A DNA stretch of 64,000 nt from positions 104,915 to 168,914 of the forward strand of contig NZ_WIDQ01000009.1 in the NCBI RefSeq assembly GCF_009495745.1, given 5' to 3'. The stretch is from Niveispirillum sp. SYP-B3756. GTDB lineage: Bacteria > Pseudomonadota > Alphaproteobacteria > Azospirillales > Azospirillaceae. Below, one piece after another: positions 26,653 through 36,427 of this stretch (within the stretch, counting starts at the first letter, position 1; each line of letters begins with the position of its first letter). The position numbers and the translations under genes are program-made. The notes under the pieces are model-generated. The model was given only the letters and a program-made list of their open reading frames with translations. It did not search any database and was not told the DNA's origin.

Positions 26653-28611
26653 ATGCTCGGCGTTTGTTATTACCCGGAACATTGGCCGGAATCCTGGTGG
26701 CGTGACGATGCCCGCCGGATGAAGGATCTGGGCCTGACCTATGTGCGCATCGGCGAATTCGCCTGGTCGCGGTTTGAGCCTGATCCGGGCCGTTATGATT
26801 TCGACTGGTTCGACCGGGCGCTGGATGTGCTGGGCGGGGCCGGGCTGAAGGTGGTGGCCTGCACGCCGACGGCCACGCCGCCGAAATGGCTGGTGGACAA
26901 GTACCCGGACATCCTGCCCGTCGATCCGCATACCGGCACCGTGCGCGGCTTCGGCTCCCGCCGGCATTATGATTTTTCCTCTGAAACCTATCTGCGTGAA
27001 TCCAACCGGATCACGCTGGCCCTGGCGGAACGCTATGGCAAGCATGATGCCGTGGCCGGCTGGCAGACGGACAATGAAATCTCCTGCCACAAGACCACGC
27101 TGTCGATCTCCGAAAGCGCCAGGCTGGCCTTCCGCCGCTGGTGCCAGGATCGCTATGGCGATATCGCCACGCTGAATGAGGCCTGGGGCAATATCTTCTG
27201 GTCGATGGAATATCGCTCCTTCGACGAAATCGATTGCCCCTTCCTGGCAGTGACGGAAACCAGCCCGGCCCACCGCATGGCCTTCTTCCGCTTCTCGTCG
27301 GATCAGGTGGCGCGCTTCCATCAGGCCCAGGTCGATATCCTGCGCGCCCACAGCCCCGGCCGCTTCATCACCCATAATTTCATCCCCATGAATGAGACGG
27401 GGGTGGATAATTACAAGCTGGCGGAATCGCTGGATTTCGCCAGCTATGACAATTATCCGCTGGGCCGTACCGACCTGTGGATGGCCGACCGTCCGGCAGC
27501 GGATTTCCAGCGCTATATGCGCACCGGCCACCCGGATTTCGGCAGTTTCTTCTTCGACCAGACGCGCAGCCTGGCCGGCGGCAAGTTCTGGATCATGGAA
27601 CAGCAGCCCGGCCCGGTGAACTGGGCCGGGCATAATCCGCGCCCGCTGCCCGGCATGGTCCGCCTGTGGACGCTGGAAGCCTTCGCCCACGGGGCGGAAG
27701 TGGTCAGCTATTTCCGCTGGCGGCAGGCCCCGTTTGCCCAGGAACAGATGCACGCCGGCCTGCTGCGCCCCGACTGCACAGAGGCCGAAGCCTTCCCGCA
27801 GGTGCAGCAGGTGGTGCGCGAACTGGCCGCTCTGGATCTGGCCCCCGCCCCGGTGGCCAAGGCCCGCGTCGCCATCATCGCCGACCAGGAAGCCCAGTGG
27901 CTGGGAGAGATCGAACGTCAGGGCAATTCCTATAACCATACCAAGGTGTCGCTGGCCTGGTACATGGCCGCGCGCGCCCTGGGCCTGGATGTCGATTTCA
28001 TCCCCCCGCATGGCGACCCCAGCGGTTATGACCTGATCCTGGCCCCCGGCCTGGCCATGCCGACGGCGGCCCAGGTGAAGCGTCTGGCCGACAGCGGTGC
28101 CACCCTGGTCTTCGCGCCGCGCTGCGGGGCCAAGAAGCCGGATGTCACCCTGCCGGAAGGCCTGCCGCCCGGTGAGCTGCGCCAGTTGCTGCCCATCCGC
28201 GTGGTGAATGTGGAAACCACCCGGCCGGACTGCCCGGATACATTGGTCTGGGGCAACAAGACCTATGAAAGCCGCACCTGGCGCGAGCAGTTGGAGGTGG
28301 GCGACGGTGCGGAGGTGCTGGCCCGCTTCGATAATGGCGATGCAGCCCTGGTCCGCAAGGACAAGGCGCTGTATCTGGCCAGCATCGTCGGCGAAGACCT
28401 GCTGACCGACCTGTTTGAAAGCCTGTGCGGGGAACGCGGCATCGCCACCGTGCGGGTGCCGCCGGACATGCGTTTGCGGCGGCGCGGTAACATAATGTTT
28501 TCATTCAACTATGCTAGTGAGGCGCAGCCCGCCCCAGCACCTGCGGGGGCGGTATTCGTCCTCGGCGGGCCGATGGTCGGCCCGCGTGATGTCTCCGTCT
28601 GGAAGGTGTGA
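26653..28611 (+). CDS. Beta-galactosidase, GH42 family
   Basis: 652 residues, cytoplasmic (no signal). It opens MLGVCYYPEHWPESWWRDD and then shows GH42 signatures: VRIGEFAWSRFEP, acid/base Glu in WQTDNEISCHKT near 140, nucleophile Glu in FWIMEQQPGPVNW near 315, and the trimerisation domain (AIIADQEAQWLGEI) from about 410. GH42 enzymes hydrolyse beta-galactosides, often short galacto-oligosaccharides rather than lactose. The stop is one base before the next ATG, so it forms an operon with the hydrolase and symporter downstream. Confidence 0.95.
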   Translation: MLGVCYYPEHWPESWWRDDARRMKDLGLTYVRIGEFAWSRFEPDPGRYDFDWFDRALDVLGGAGLKVVACTPTATPPKWLVDKYPDILPVDPHTGTVRGFGSRRHYDFSSETYLRESNRITLALAERYGKHDAVAGWQTDNEISCHKTTLSISESARLAFRRWCQDRYGDIATLNEAWGNIFWSMEYRSFDEIDCPFLAVTETSPAHRMAFFRFSSDQVARFHQAQVDILRAHSPGRFITHNFIPMNETGVDNYKLAESLDFASYDNYPLGRTDLWMADRPAADFQRYMRTGHPDFGSFFFDQTRSLAGGKFWIMEQQPGPVNWAGHNPRPLPGMVRLWTLEAFAHGAEVVSYFRWRQAPFAQEQMHAGLLRPDCTEAEAFPQVQQVVRELAALDLAPAPVAKARVAIIADQEAQWLGEIERQGNSYNHTKVSLAWYMAARALGLDVDFIPPHGDPSGYDLILAPGLAMPTAAQVKRLADSGATLVFAPRCGAKKPDVTLPEGLPPGELRQLLPIRVVNVETTRPDCPDTLVWGNKTYESRTWREQLEVGDGAEVLARFDNGDAALVRKDKALYLASIVGEDLLTDLFESLCGERGIATVRVPPDMRLRRRGNIMFSFNYASEAQPAPAPAGAVFVLGGPMVGPRDVSVWKV

Positions 28612-28612
28612 C

Positions 28613-29983
28613 ATGGCCAAGCGCCAGTTTGCATTCCTGGCGCTGGCTTTGGTGGTTGGGACGGGGGCCGGGTATTTCCTGGTCCCCAAGCCCGCAGCCC
28701 CCCTGGCCCCGCCCTTTACCAATGCCGCCGCCCTGTCCGATGCCCCAGCCCTGGCGGCCCGTGGGCCGTATAAGGTGGGCACCACCAATCTGCGCTTCAC
28801 CCATAAGGACCAGCCGGACCTGATGGGCATCAATCCGGTGACGGGGAACATCCCCGCCAAGGATCGCGCCCTGGACATGATCGCCTGGTACCCCGCCAGC
28901 CTGAAGGCGGGGGAGCTGGAAAAGGCCAGCTACAGCTTCACCACCCCGCGCAGCCCGGTGATCCCGGCGGAAAGCCTGCCCGCCACCCTGATGGCGGAAG
29001 GGCACGCGGCACGCGATGCCAGCCCTGACCGCACGGGCGGGCCCTATCCGCTGATCGTGTTCAGCCATGGTTTCCGCAATTTCGCGGCGGGCTTCGCCCA
29101 GACGATGGAGAATCTCGCCTCCAAGGGCTATGTGGTCGTCGCCATTGAACATCGGGATGCCGAACCGTCCGCCACCAGCCCCATGGCGCTGGTGTTCGGC
29201 AATACGGTGGTGACCCGTGCCGCCGATCAGCGTTTCGTCATCGCTGAACTGACGGCGCGGGCCACGGCCAGCGATAACCCGCTGGCCGGGCTCTATGACC
29301 CCGCCCGCATCGGCCTGATGGGCTATTCCATGGGCGGGTTCGGCGCGCTGATCACCATGGGCGCCGGCTTTGATGCACAGGGGCCGCTCTATCCGCAGAT
29401 ACCGGGCAACCTGCTGGCCAATGAGGTGGCGGGGGCGGAGCCTTTGCGCAACGGCGTGCCGGCGGGCGTGAAGGCGATGGTCGGCTTTGCCCCCTGGGGG
29501 GCCGGCGATGCCCTGCGCGTCTGGTCACCCGAAGGGCTGGCGGCGGTCAAGGTGCCCAGCCTGCTGATCGTGGGCGACCAGGATGATGTGTCGGGCTTTG
29601 ATGGCGGGGTGCACCGCATCTTTGACCAGATGACGGGCAGTGATCGCCGGATGCTGGTCTATCAGGGCGCCCGCCACAATATCGCCGGCGACGGCACGCC
29701 GCCGCAACTGGCGCATTATTTCTCCTTCGTGGAGCGCTATGACGAGCCGGTATGGCGGCGCGATCGCATCCTGTCCATCAATGTGCATTTCGTCACCGCC
29801 TTTCTGGACGCCACCCTGAAGGGCAAGGCGGACAGTGCGGCCTATCTGAACGTCCCCACGGTAAAGGCCGCTGACGGGAAATGGCCGGACGACAAGGCCC
29901 CCAGCAGTGCCGATTACTGGCCGGGTTTCCAGCGCCGCTGGGCGCTGGGTCTGGAACTGCATCACAAATCCGCCGGGCAATAA
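28613..29983 (+). CDS. Alpha/beta-hydrolase, acetylhydrolase/dienelactone-hydrolase type
   Basis: 456 residues from the ATG at 28613, one base after the GH42 stop. An N-terminal membrane anchor or signal (FAFLALALVVGTGAGYFLV) places the enzyme at or beyond the inner membrane. The nucleophile elbow is GYSMGGFGAL, the oxyanion region is VFSHGFRNF, Asp is in LIVGDQDDVSGFDG, and His in QGARHNIAGDG. Relatives include platelet-activating-factor acetylhydrolases. In this operon it could remove acyl groups from sugars, but that is inference; it could also be a lipase. Tight coupling with GH42 favours a sugar-related role. Confidence 0.75.
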   Translation: MAKRQFAFLALALVVGTGAGYFLVPKPAAPLAPPFTNAAALSDAPALAARGPYKVGTTNLRFTHKDQPDLMGINPVTGNIPAKDRALDMIAWYPASLKAGELEKASYSFTTPRSPVIPAESLPATLMAEGHAARDASPDRTGGPYPLIVFSHGFRNFAAGFAQTMENLASKGYVVVAIEHRDAEPSATSPMALVFGNTVVTRAADQRFVIAELTARATASDNPLAGLYDPARIGLMGYSMGGFGALITMGAGFDAQGPLYPQIPGNLLANEVAGAEPLRNGVPAGVKAMVGFAPWGAGDALRVWSPEGLAAVKVPSLLIVGDQDDVSGFDGGVHRIFDQMTGSDRRMLVYQGARHNIAGDGTPPQLAHYFSFVERYDEPVWRRDRILSINVHFVTAFLDATLKGKADSAAYLNVPTVKAADGKWPDDKAPSSADYWPGFQRRWALGLELHHKSAGQ

Positions 29984-30013
29984 CCGGCGACGGAACAAAA
30001 GGATCGGGAGGAT

Positions 30014-31486
30014 ATGGAATTACCCTTGCTGCAAGTCGGCATTGCCGCGGCCCTGACGGCCCTGGTTGCCGGCGGGACCGTATGGAAATGCCGCCGGGCC
30101 AAGATCCACAGCAGCGACGGCAACCAGGAATTCTTCCTGGCCGGCCGTGGCCTGAGCTGGTTCTTCATCGCCGGTTCGATCACCATCACCAACCTGTCGG
30201 CTGAACAATTGGTCGGCATGAACGGCAACCAGATGGCCCTGCTGGCCTGGTGGGAGCTGGCGGCGGTGGTCGGCCTGTCGATCCTGGCCCTGGTCTTTCT
30301 CCCGATCTATTACCGGTATAATTGTACCACCACCACCGAACTGCTGGAAAAGAAGTACAATAACAAGTCGATCCGCAGCACGATCGGCGGCCTGTTCATG
30401 CTGGGCAATATTCTGATCTACATGCCCATCATGCTGTACAGCAGCTCGCTGTTCCTGAAATCCATGTTTGGATTGCAGGTGCCGATCCTGTTGATCGCCA
30501 CGATCCTGGCCATTGCAGGATCGGCCTTCGCCATTCTGGGCGGCCTGCGCGCCGTGGCGGTGGCCGATACCTATTCCGGTGTGCTGCTGCTGTCCATGGG
30601 CACGCTGGTGGTGTTTCTGGCGCTGGCCGCCATCGGCTGGGATTTCTCCGGCATTCCGCCGGAACGCCTGTCGATGATCGGCGGCAATGACAGCCCGATC
30701 CCGTGGCATACGCTGCTGACCGGCATGGTGTTCATCCAGATCTACTACTGGTCCACCAACCAGACCATCACCCAGCGCGCCATGGCCGCCCCCACGCTGC
30801 GCGAAGCGCAAAAGGGCGTGCTGGCGGCGGCTGCCGTGCGGCTGGCGATCATCCCGCCGATGGTGGTGATCCCGGGGATCGTCTCCTACAAGCTTTATGG
30901 TCATATCGGTGACCATGCCTATGGCCAGATCGCCGGGGCCTTGCTGCCGGAATATCTGACCGGTATTTTCGCCGCCGCCCTGGTGACGGCCATGCTGGCG
31001 CATTTTGCCTCCGTGCTGAACAGCACGGCCGCCCTTTACGTCTGCGACCTGCATGAAAAATACATCAATCCCCGCCCGGCCAATGTCCCGGTATTGAGCG
31101 GGGTGGCCAGCGCCATTTTTGTGCTGATCGCCGTGGCCCTGGTGCCGGTCTATACCGACGCGCAGAGCATCATCAATCTGGTGCAGCAGTTGAATGGCCT
31201 GTTGTCGATGCCGATCCTGTCGGCCTTCATCGTCGGCCTGCTGTTCCGCAATGTCGATGCCCGTGCCGCCATCCTGGCTGTTGTCTTCGGCGTCTGCCTT
31301 TATGCCTATTTCAGCTTCGTCTGGGTGCCGCTGCACTATATCCACATGATGTTCATCACGCTCTGGGTGACGGTGGCCTTCTCCCTCACCGTCAATCGGT
31401 TCGTGTTCGGCAGGAAGGCGACGTTCATCCTCTCCGGCCGGGCCAAGGAAGTGGCCGGTGCCGCCGCACAGGCGAACGGGTCATAA
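30014..31486 (+). CDS. Sodium/solute symporter, SSS family (sugar transporter)
   Basis: 490 residues, about 13-14 membrane segments. EFFLAGRGLSWFFIAGSIT is the SSS opening. GNQMALLAWWELAA, the LeuT-fold GGLRAVAVADTYSGVLLL, and NQTITQRAMAA (the Na+/sugar symporter R-block) match the SglT-type branch that moves galactose or glucose with sodium. It is 30 bases downstream of the hydrolase gene in the same operon, so galactosides or galactose are the probable substrate. It has an RBS (GGGAGG) and a strong terminator. Confidence 0.88.
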   Translation: MELPLLQVGIAAALTALVAGGTVWKCRRAKIHSSDGNQEFFLAGRGLSWFFIAGSITITNLSAEQLVGMNGNQMALLAWWELAAVVGLSILALVFLPIYYRYNCTTTTELLEKKYNNKSIRSTIGGLFMLGNILIYMPIMLYSSSLFLKSMFGLQVPILLIATILAIAGSAFAILGGLRAVAVADTYSGVLLLSMGTLVVFLALAAIGWDFSGIPPERLSMIGGNDSPIPWHTLLTGMVFIQIYYWSTNQTITQRAMAAPTLREAQKGVLAAAAVRLAIIPPMVVIPGIVSYKLYGHIGDHAYGQIAGALLPEYLTGIFAAALVTAMLAHFASVLNSTAALYVCDLHEKYINPRPANVPVLSGVASAIFVLIAVALVPVYTDAQSIINLVQQLNGLLSMPILSAFIVGLLFRNVDARAAILAVVFGVCLYAYFSFVWVPLHYIHMMFITLWVTVAFSLTVNRFVFGRKATFILSGRAKEVAGAAAQANGS

Positions 31487-31525
31487 GGGGCAGGGGGCCT
31501 GGGTGCCCCCAACCACTCCAAAAGC

Positions 31526-31558
31526 AAAAGGCGGCCCCGACTGGTGGCCGCCTTTTTT
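31526..31558 (+). terminator. Rho-independent terminator after the symporter operon
   Basis: AAAAGGCGGCC (31526-31536) pairs with GGCCGCCTTTT (31546-31556), and TT follows. It is 40 bases past the symporter stop. Confidence 0.88.
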
Positions 31559-31563
31559 ATATC

Positions 31564-31593
31564 GCCCCGGTGACCATGGCTGGTCACCGGGGC
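31564..31593 (-). terminator. Perfect 13-bp hairpin downstream of prolyl oligopeptidase
   Basis: GCCCCGGTGACCA (31564-31576) and TGGTCACCGGGGC (31581-31593) pair fully around a 4-base loop. It lies 15 bases after the stop of the minus-strand peptidase gene, back to back with the symporter terminator. Confidence 0.65.
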
Positions 31594-31607
31594 TTCGGAA
31601 CGGGCGA

Positions 31608-33743
31608 TTACTTCCCGTCCACCAGCTTCTGCGTCAGATAGACCACCTGCAGGGCCGTCACTTCCGCGCGCTGCTTCAGGTTGGCCGCCGCCGAATGGCC
31701 GCCTTCCATATTCTCGTAATACATCACCGGATGGCCCAGGCTTTCCAGCTTGGCCACGAACTTGCGGGCATGGCCCGGATGCACGCGGTCATCCTTGGTG
31801 GAGGTGTAAACCAGCGCTTCCGGGTATTTCACATCCTTCTTGATGTTCTGGTAGGGGCTGAACTTGGCCAGCCATTCCCGCTCTGCCGGGATTTCCGGGT
31901 TGCCATATTCCCCCATCCAGGAGGCACCGGCCAGCAGCGTGTGATAGCGCATCATGTCCAGCAGCGGCACAGCCACAATGACGGCCCCAAACAGGTCCGG
32001 GCGCTGCGTCATGGTCACGCCGGTCAGCAACCCGCCATTGGAACCACCCTGGATGCCCAGCTTGGCCGGCTTCGTCACCTTGGTCTTGATCAGATCCTCG
32101 GCCACAGCCTGGAAATCATCATAGGCGCGCTGGCGGTTCTGCTTCAGGGCCGCCTGGTGCCAGCGCGGGCCGAACTCCCCACCGCCCCGGATATTGGCCA
32201 CCACATAGGTGCCGCCCTGTTCCAGCCAAGCCTTGCCCAGCACGGACATGTAGGACGGGGTCATCGAAATCTCGAAACCGCCATAGCCGTACAGCAGGGT
32301 GGGGTTATTGCCATCCGCTTTCTGGTTCTTCGGCCGCACGATGAAGTACGGCACCTTGGTGCCATCCTTGCTGGTGGCAAAGCGCTGTTCGGTGGTGAAG
32401 GGGGCGGCATCAAACCGGGCCGGCAGCGCCTTGATACCCTGCGGCTTGCCGCCCTTTTCCATCAGATACAGCGTGTCAGGCTGCAGGAAGTTGGTGTAGC
32501 TGACCAGCACATCGGTACTGAAAGCATCGGTGGAAACAATGTTCAAGCTGCCATTGGCCGGCAGGTCGATGGCGGTCTGCTGCCAACCGCTAGCCCCCTT
32601 GCGGGTCGCCAGCAGCTTGCCGGTCACATTATCCAGCAGGTCAATATAGATGGCATCCTGCGCCAGGGCCACACCCTGGATCGCCCCCGTCTCCGGTGGG
32701 GAATAGATCACGTCCACATTTGTGACCTTGCCCGCCGCGGCCTGCGCCAACGGCACGGCCACCAGATCGCCCTTCTTCAACGACTTGCCGGCCACGGCCC
32801 AATCGTCGCGCAGGGACAGGATCAGGTCGCCATTCATGACGCCCTGCATTTCAATGCCCAGCGGCAGGGCCAGCTTGGTGGTCTTGGCGTCGGCACCAAC
32901 CAGATGCCATTCCTCGGTGAAGAAATCGGGGCCGCGCTGCACCAGCAGGGTCGTGCCCTCCGGGCGACGCACGGCATAGGGCCGGGCCCAGACATCCTGC
33001 TTGCCCACTTCCAGCAGCAGCGGGGCCTTGGCCAGATCGGTGCCGCGCTTCCACAGGCGCACCTGTCGCGCATAGCCGCTGTCGGTCATGCTGTCGGGGC
33101 CGAAATCGGTGGCCACCATCAGGGTGTTTTCATCGGCCCAGTCGATGGTCTGCTTGGATTCCGGCAGTTGGAACCCGTCCTTGACGAAGCTCTTGGTCTT
33201 AACGTCAAATTCCCGCACGGTGACGGCATCCTTGCCGCCGTCGGACAGATAGACCAGGCAGCGCGTGGCATCGGTGCCAACGCAGGAATGGCCCTTATAG
33301 ACCCAGTTCTTGCCCTCATCCTTGGCCAGCTTGTCGATATCCAGCACGATATCCCACTGGGTATCCTGGGATTTATAGCTGTCCAGGCTGGTGCGGCGCC
33401 ACAGGCCGCGCACATTGGTCTGGTCCTGCCAGAAATTATCGACCTTGCCGCCTTCCAGGCTGCCATAGGCGATGCGATCCTTGGCGGTCAGCACCTTTTC
33501 CGCCTCGGCACGGATCGGCTCAAACCGGGGGTCATTCTTCAGGCGGGCGAAGGTGGCCTCGTTATGCTTGCGGCCCCAGTCCAACGCCTTGGCGCCTTCC
33601 ACTTCCTCCAGCCAGACGAAGGGATCCTTGGCTGCCTCAGCAGCGGCGAAAGCCGGTTCCTGCACCTTGTCTTCTCCCTGCGCCGCCGTTGCGGCCAACG
33701 CGACGACGGCCACCGCCGTCAGCAATGCCTTGCGAAAAACCAT
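31608..33743 (-). CDS. Prolyl oligopeptidase (S9A), periplasmic
   Basis: 711 residues from the ATG at 33743, with a signal peptide (MVFRKALLTAVAVVALAATA). The N-terminal 7-bladed propeller (about 70-420) precedes the catalytic alpha/beta domain. Ser is in GIQGGSNGG near 569, Asp in STKDDRVHPGHA near 651, His in MEGGHSAAAN near 686. It cleaves short peptides after proline. The start at 33791 used by the open frame lies before the signal peptide and is not needed. It is monocistronic; neighbours do not narrow the substrate. Confidence 0.93.
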   Translation of the reverse strand: MVFRKALLTAVAVVALAATAAQGEDKVQEPAFAAAEAAKDPFVWLEEVEGAKALDWGRKHNEATFARLKNDPRFEPIRAEAEKVLTAKDRIAYGSLEGGKVDNFWQDQTNVRGLWRRTSLDSYKSQDTQWDIVLDIDKLAKDEGKNWVYKGHSCVGTDATRCLVYLSDGGKDAVTVREFDVKTKSFVKDGFQLPESKQTIDWADENTLMVATDFGPDSMTDSGYARQVRLWKRGTDLAKAPLLLEVGKQDVWARPYAVRRPEGTTLLVQRGPDFFTEEWHLVGADAKTTKLALPLGIEMQGVMNGDLILSLRDDWAVAGKSLKKGDLVAVPLAQAAAGKVTNVDVIYSPPETGAIQGVALAQDAIYIDLLDNVTGKLLATRKGASGWQQTAIDLPANGSLNIVSTDAFSTDVLVSYTNFLQPDTLYLMEKGGKPQGIKALPARFDAAPFTTEQRFATSKDGTKVPYFIVRPKNQKADGNNPTLLYGYGGFEISMTPSYMSVLGKAWLEQGGTYVVANIRGGGEFGPRWHQAALKQNRQRAYDDFQAVAEDLIKTKVTKPAKLGIQGGSNGGLLTGVTMTQRPDLFGAVIVAVPLLDMMRYHTLLAGASWMGEYGNPEIPAEREWLAKFSPYQNIKKDVKYPEALVYTSTKDDRVHPGHARKFVAKLESLGHPVMYYENMEGGHSAAANLKQRAEVTALQVVYLTQKLVDGK

Positions 33744-33872
33744 GGGCCTGTTCCACCTGTTCCGGGGATGACCGGGACCGTCCGACGTCACCAGTCTTTG
33801 GTTAGGGTGGAATTGGTATCATCCATAGCGCGCCCGGTTAAGCGACCGTAACAAGCCCGAAACAAAATCATA

Positions 33873-33972
33873 CCACCCCGCCGACAAGGCGGGGTGGAGG
33901 CCGGCGACTGCCGGCCCGGCGCTTGTGCGCCGTGAAGCCAAGCTGCCGGAGGCAGCGCCCGGCGTCTGAGGG
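33873..33972 (+). repeat. Four-hairpin repeat element, copy C
   Basis: Stem 1 at 33873-33897 (CCACCCCGCC / GGCGGGGTGG), stem 2 at 33900-33915 (GCCGGC-GACT-GCCGGC), stem 3 at 33918-33931 (GGCGC-TTGT-GCGCC), linker GAAGCCAAG, stem 4 at 33942-33956 (GCTGCC-GGA-GGCAGC), and tail GCCCGGCGTCTGAGGG. Stem bases differ from copies A and B in paired fashion. It lies in the gap between the peptidase start and the anmK end, on the opposite strand to both genes. Confidence 0.78.
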
Positions 33973-33980
33973 ACTTGATA

Positions 33981-35060
33981 TCATGGTGCCAAGCAGAAGC
34001 GCCCGCCAGTCAGCGGCTGGGGCACGCCCGTGGTGCCGGGCAGCGACAGCGGCAGGCCCAGCCGCGACCGCACGGCCAGATAGGCAAAGGCCTCTGCCTC
34101 CAGCGCATCGCCGTTCCAGCCCAAGCCATCCACCGGCGATACCGGCACGCCCAGCCGCTCGGCCAGCATCCACATCAGCGTTTCATTGCGCCGCCCCCCA
34201 CCGCAGACCAGCCAGCGGCGCGGTGGGGTGGGCAGATGGTCCAGCGCCCGCACGATGCTTTCTGCCGTGAAGGCCGTCAGCGTGGCCGCCGCATCGGCGG
34301 TGTCCAAATTGGTCAACGCCGCCCGGCCCCAGGCATCGCGGTCCAGCGATTTGGGCGGTGGGGCCTGGAAATAACCATGGTCCAGCAGCCGGACCAGCAG
34401 GTCCATATCCACCTTGCCTGTCGCCGCGATCTGTCCGCCATCATCATAGGGCTCGCCCGTGCGCGACAGGATCAGATCATCCACCAACGCATTGCCGGGG
34501 CCGGTATCAAAGGCCAGCACATCCAGCTCCCCCGGCCCCAGCCAGGTGACATTGGCGACCCCGCCAATATTCAAGATGGCCACGGGTCGTTCCAGATCGC
34601 CCACCAGCGCCTGATGGTACAGCGGCACCAGCGGGGCCCCCTGGCCGCCCGCCTTGACATCCGCCGTGCGAAAATCAAACACCACATCAATGCCGGTGGC
34701 AGCCGCCAGCCGGGCACCATCGCCGATCTGCCAAGTGTGCCGCCGGTCGGGCGCGTGCAGGATGGTGTGGCCGTGAAAACCGATCAGGTCCACCTGATCG
34801 GCGGTCAGGTCATGCACGCGCAGTGCACTGGCCACCGCTTCGGCGTGCAGGTCGGTCAATTCCTGTTCCACCGACGCCACATCGCCCACCCCGCCCAGCA
34901 CGGCGCGCAGCCGGTCGCGGAAGGTGCGGCGATAGGGGGCGAACAGGAAGCCCAGCGGTTCCACCAGCCCATGCCCGTCGGTACGGATCAGGGCGGCATC
35001 GATGCCATCCATCGACGTGCCGCTCATCAGACCCAATGCGGTGAAAACCTGCCCTGCCAT
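33981..35060 (-). CDS. anmK: Anhydro-N-acetylmuramic acid kinase
   Basis: 359 residues. It phosphorylates and opens 1,6-anhydro-MurNAc from peptidoglycan turnover. The opening GLMSGTSMDGIDAALIR is the family signature, with the ASKHA fold motifs FDTGPGNALVDD and the C-terminal WLVCGGGRRNETLM block. The active-site Asp is in MDGID. The ATG at 35060 is followed by MAGQVFTALG. It is divergent from tyrS with a 92-base gap, an arrangement common in alphaproteobacteria. Confidence 0.95.
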   Translation of the reverse strand: MAGQVFTALGLMSGTSMDGIDAALIRTDGHGLVEPLGFLFAPYRRTFRDRLRAVLGGVGDVASVEQELTDLHAEAVASALRVHDLTADQVDLIGFHGHTILHAPDRRHTWQIGDGARLAAATGIDVVFDFRTADVKAGGQGAPLVPLYHQALVGDLERPVAILNIGGVANVTWLGPGELDVLAFDTGPGNALVDDLILSRTGEPYDDGGQIAATGKVDMDLLVRLLDHGYFQAPPPKSLDRDAWGRAALTNLDTADAAATLTAFTAESIVRALDHLPTPPRRWLVCGGGRRNETLMWMLAERLGVPVSPVDGLGWNGDALEAEAFAYLAVRSRLGLPLSLPGTTGVPQPLTGGRFCLAP

Positions 35061-35152
35061 CGTGCCCCCGTGCCCATTGCCGACAACTGTGCTACCACGC
35101 CCTTGCCCATAGGGGCGATCAACTTCGATCAGAGACCAAGGTTTGAAAGATC

Positions 35153-36427
35153 ATGACCACAACCACCGCACCCGCGAACATCAAATCCGAATTCCTGCGC
35201 GTGATGGTGGAGCGTGGTTATTATCATCAGGCGACCGACCTGGAAGCGCTGGACAAGAAATTCCTGGAAGGCCCGGTCACGGCCTATAATGGCTATGATG
35301 CCACGGCTGACAGCCTGCATGTCGGCCATCTGCTGCCCACCATGATCCAGCGCTGGCTGGGCAAGACGGGCAACAACCCCATCCTGCTGATGGGCGGCGG
35401 CACCACCAAGATCGGCGACCCGTCGGGCCGTGACGAAACGCGCAAGCTGCTGACCACCGACGATATCAACGCCAATATCGACAGCATCAAGGGCGTGTTC
35501 GATCGCATGTTCACCTTTGGCGACGGTGCCCCCGGCACCGCCCGGCTGGTGAATAATGCCGACTGGCTGGATCAGTTGGAATATATCCCGTTCCTGCGCG
35601 ATATCGGCCGCCACTTCACCATCAACCGCATGTTGAGCTTCGATTCGGTGAAGCTGCGCCTGGACCGTGAACAGCCGCTGACCTTCCTGGAATTCAATTA
35701 CATGATCCTCCAGGCCTATGATTTCGTGGAACTGAGCCGCCGTTACGGCTGTTCGCTGCAAACCGGCGGCAGCGACCAGTGGGGCAATATTGTCAACGGT
35801 GTGGAACTGGGCCGCCGCATCGCCCAGGCCGACCTGTACGGCTTCACCTGTCCGCTGCTGACCACCGCGTCCGGTGCCAAGATGGGCAAGACCGCCGCCG
35901 GGGCCGTCTGGCTGAACGAGGATCGGCTGTCCAACCTGGATTTCTGGCAATATTGGCGCAACACGGAAGATGCGGATGTCGTCCGCTTCCTGAAGCTGTT
36001 CACCGAACTGTCGCTGGATGAAATCGCCCGTCTGGGTGCTCTGCAGGGGGCGGAGATCAACGAGGCCAAGAAGATCCTGGCCACCGAGATCACCGCCCTG
36101 GTGCGGGGCCGCGACGCCGCCGAACAGGCCGCCGAAACTGCCCGCCGCACCTTTGAAGAAGGGGCGGCGGCCGAGGGGCTGCCCACGGTGGAAATCCCGC
36201 AAGGCAGCTTGACCGACGGTGCCTATCTGGCCGATCTGCTGGTGCAGACCGGCCTGTCCGCCAGCAAGGGGGAGGCGCGCCGCCTGATCAAGGGCAATGG
36301 CGTGAAGGTGAATGACGCCGCCGTCTCGGACGAGGCGTACAAGCTCTACGCCTCCCATATCGGCGATGACGGCGTGATCAAACTGTCCGCCGGCAAGAAG
36401 CGCCATGCCCTGGTGAAGCCGGTCTGA
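35153..36427 (+). CDS. tyrS: Tyrosyl-tRNA synthetase
   Basis: 424 residues. The class I HIGH motif appears as HVGHL near 58, with [12 protein letters not shown] before it. The KMSKS loop is KMGKTAAG near 242. [12 protein letters not shown] is the tyrosine-specific segment. An S4-like RNA-binding domain forms the C-terminal 65 residues ([18 protein letters not shown]). The stop codon overlaps the start of the phytanoyl-CoA-type dioxygenase gene (TGATG), so translation is coupled. It charges tRNA-Tyr. Confidence 0.97.
   Translation: MTTTTAPANIKSEFLRVMVERGYYHQATDLEALDKKFLEGPVTAYNGYDATADSLHVGHLLPTMIQRWLGKTGNNPILLMGGGTTKIGDPSGRDETRKLLTTDDINANIDSIKGVFDRMFTFGDGAPGTARLVNNADWLDQLEYIPFLRDIGRHFTINRMLSFDSVKLRLDREQPLTFLEFNYMILQAYDFVELSRRYGCSLQTGGSDQWGNIVNGVELGRRIAQADLYGFTCPLLTTASGAKMGKTAAGAVWLNEDRLSNLDFWQYWRNTEDADVVRFLKLFTELSLDEIARLGALQGAEINEAKKILATEITALVRGRDAAEQAAETARRTFEEGAAAEGLPTVEIPQGSLTDGAYLADLLVQTGLSASKGEARRLIKGNGVKVNDAAVSDEAYKLYASHIGDDGVIKLSAGKKRHALVKPV

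Noticed and set aside
26572..28011. Minus-strand open frame opposite GH42
   Set aside because: Repetitive HxxGG/RxxG composition and no RBS; it also covers the operator region.
31458..33851. A long open frame (about 800 codons) on the plus strand opposite prolyl oligopeptidase
   Set aside because: No motifs, Gln/His/Arg-rich, and overlaps two terminators. The minus-strand peptidase has an intact Ser-Asp-His triad.
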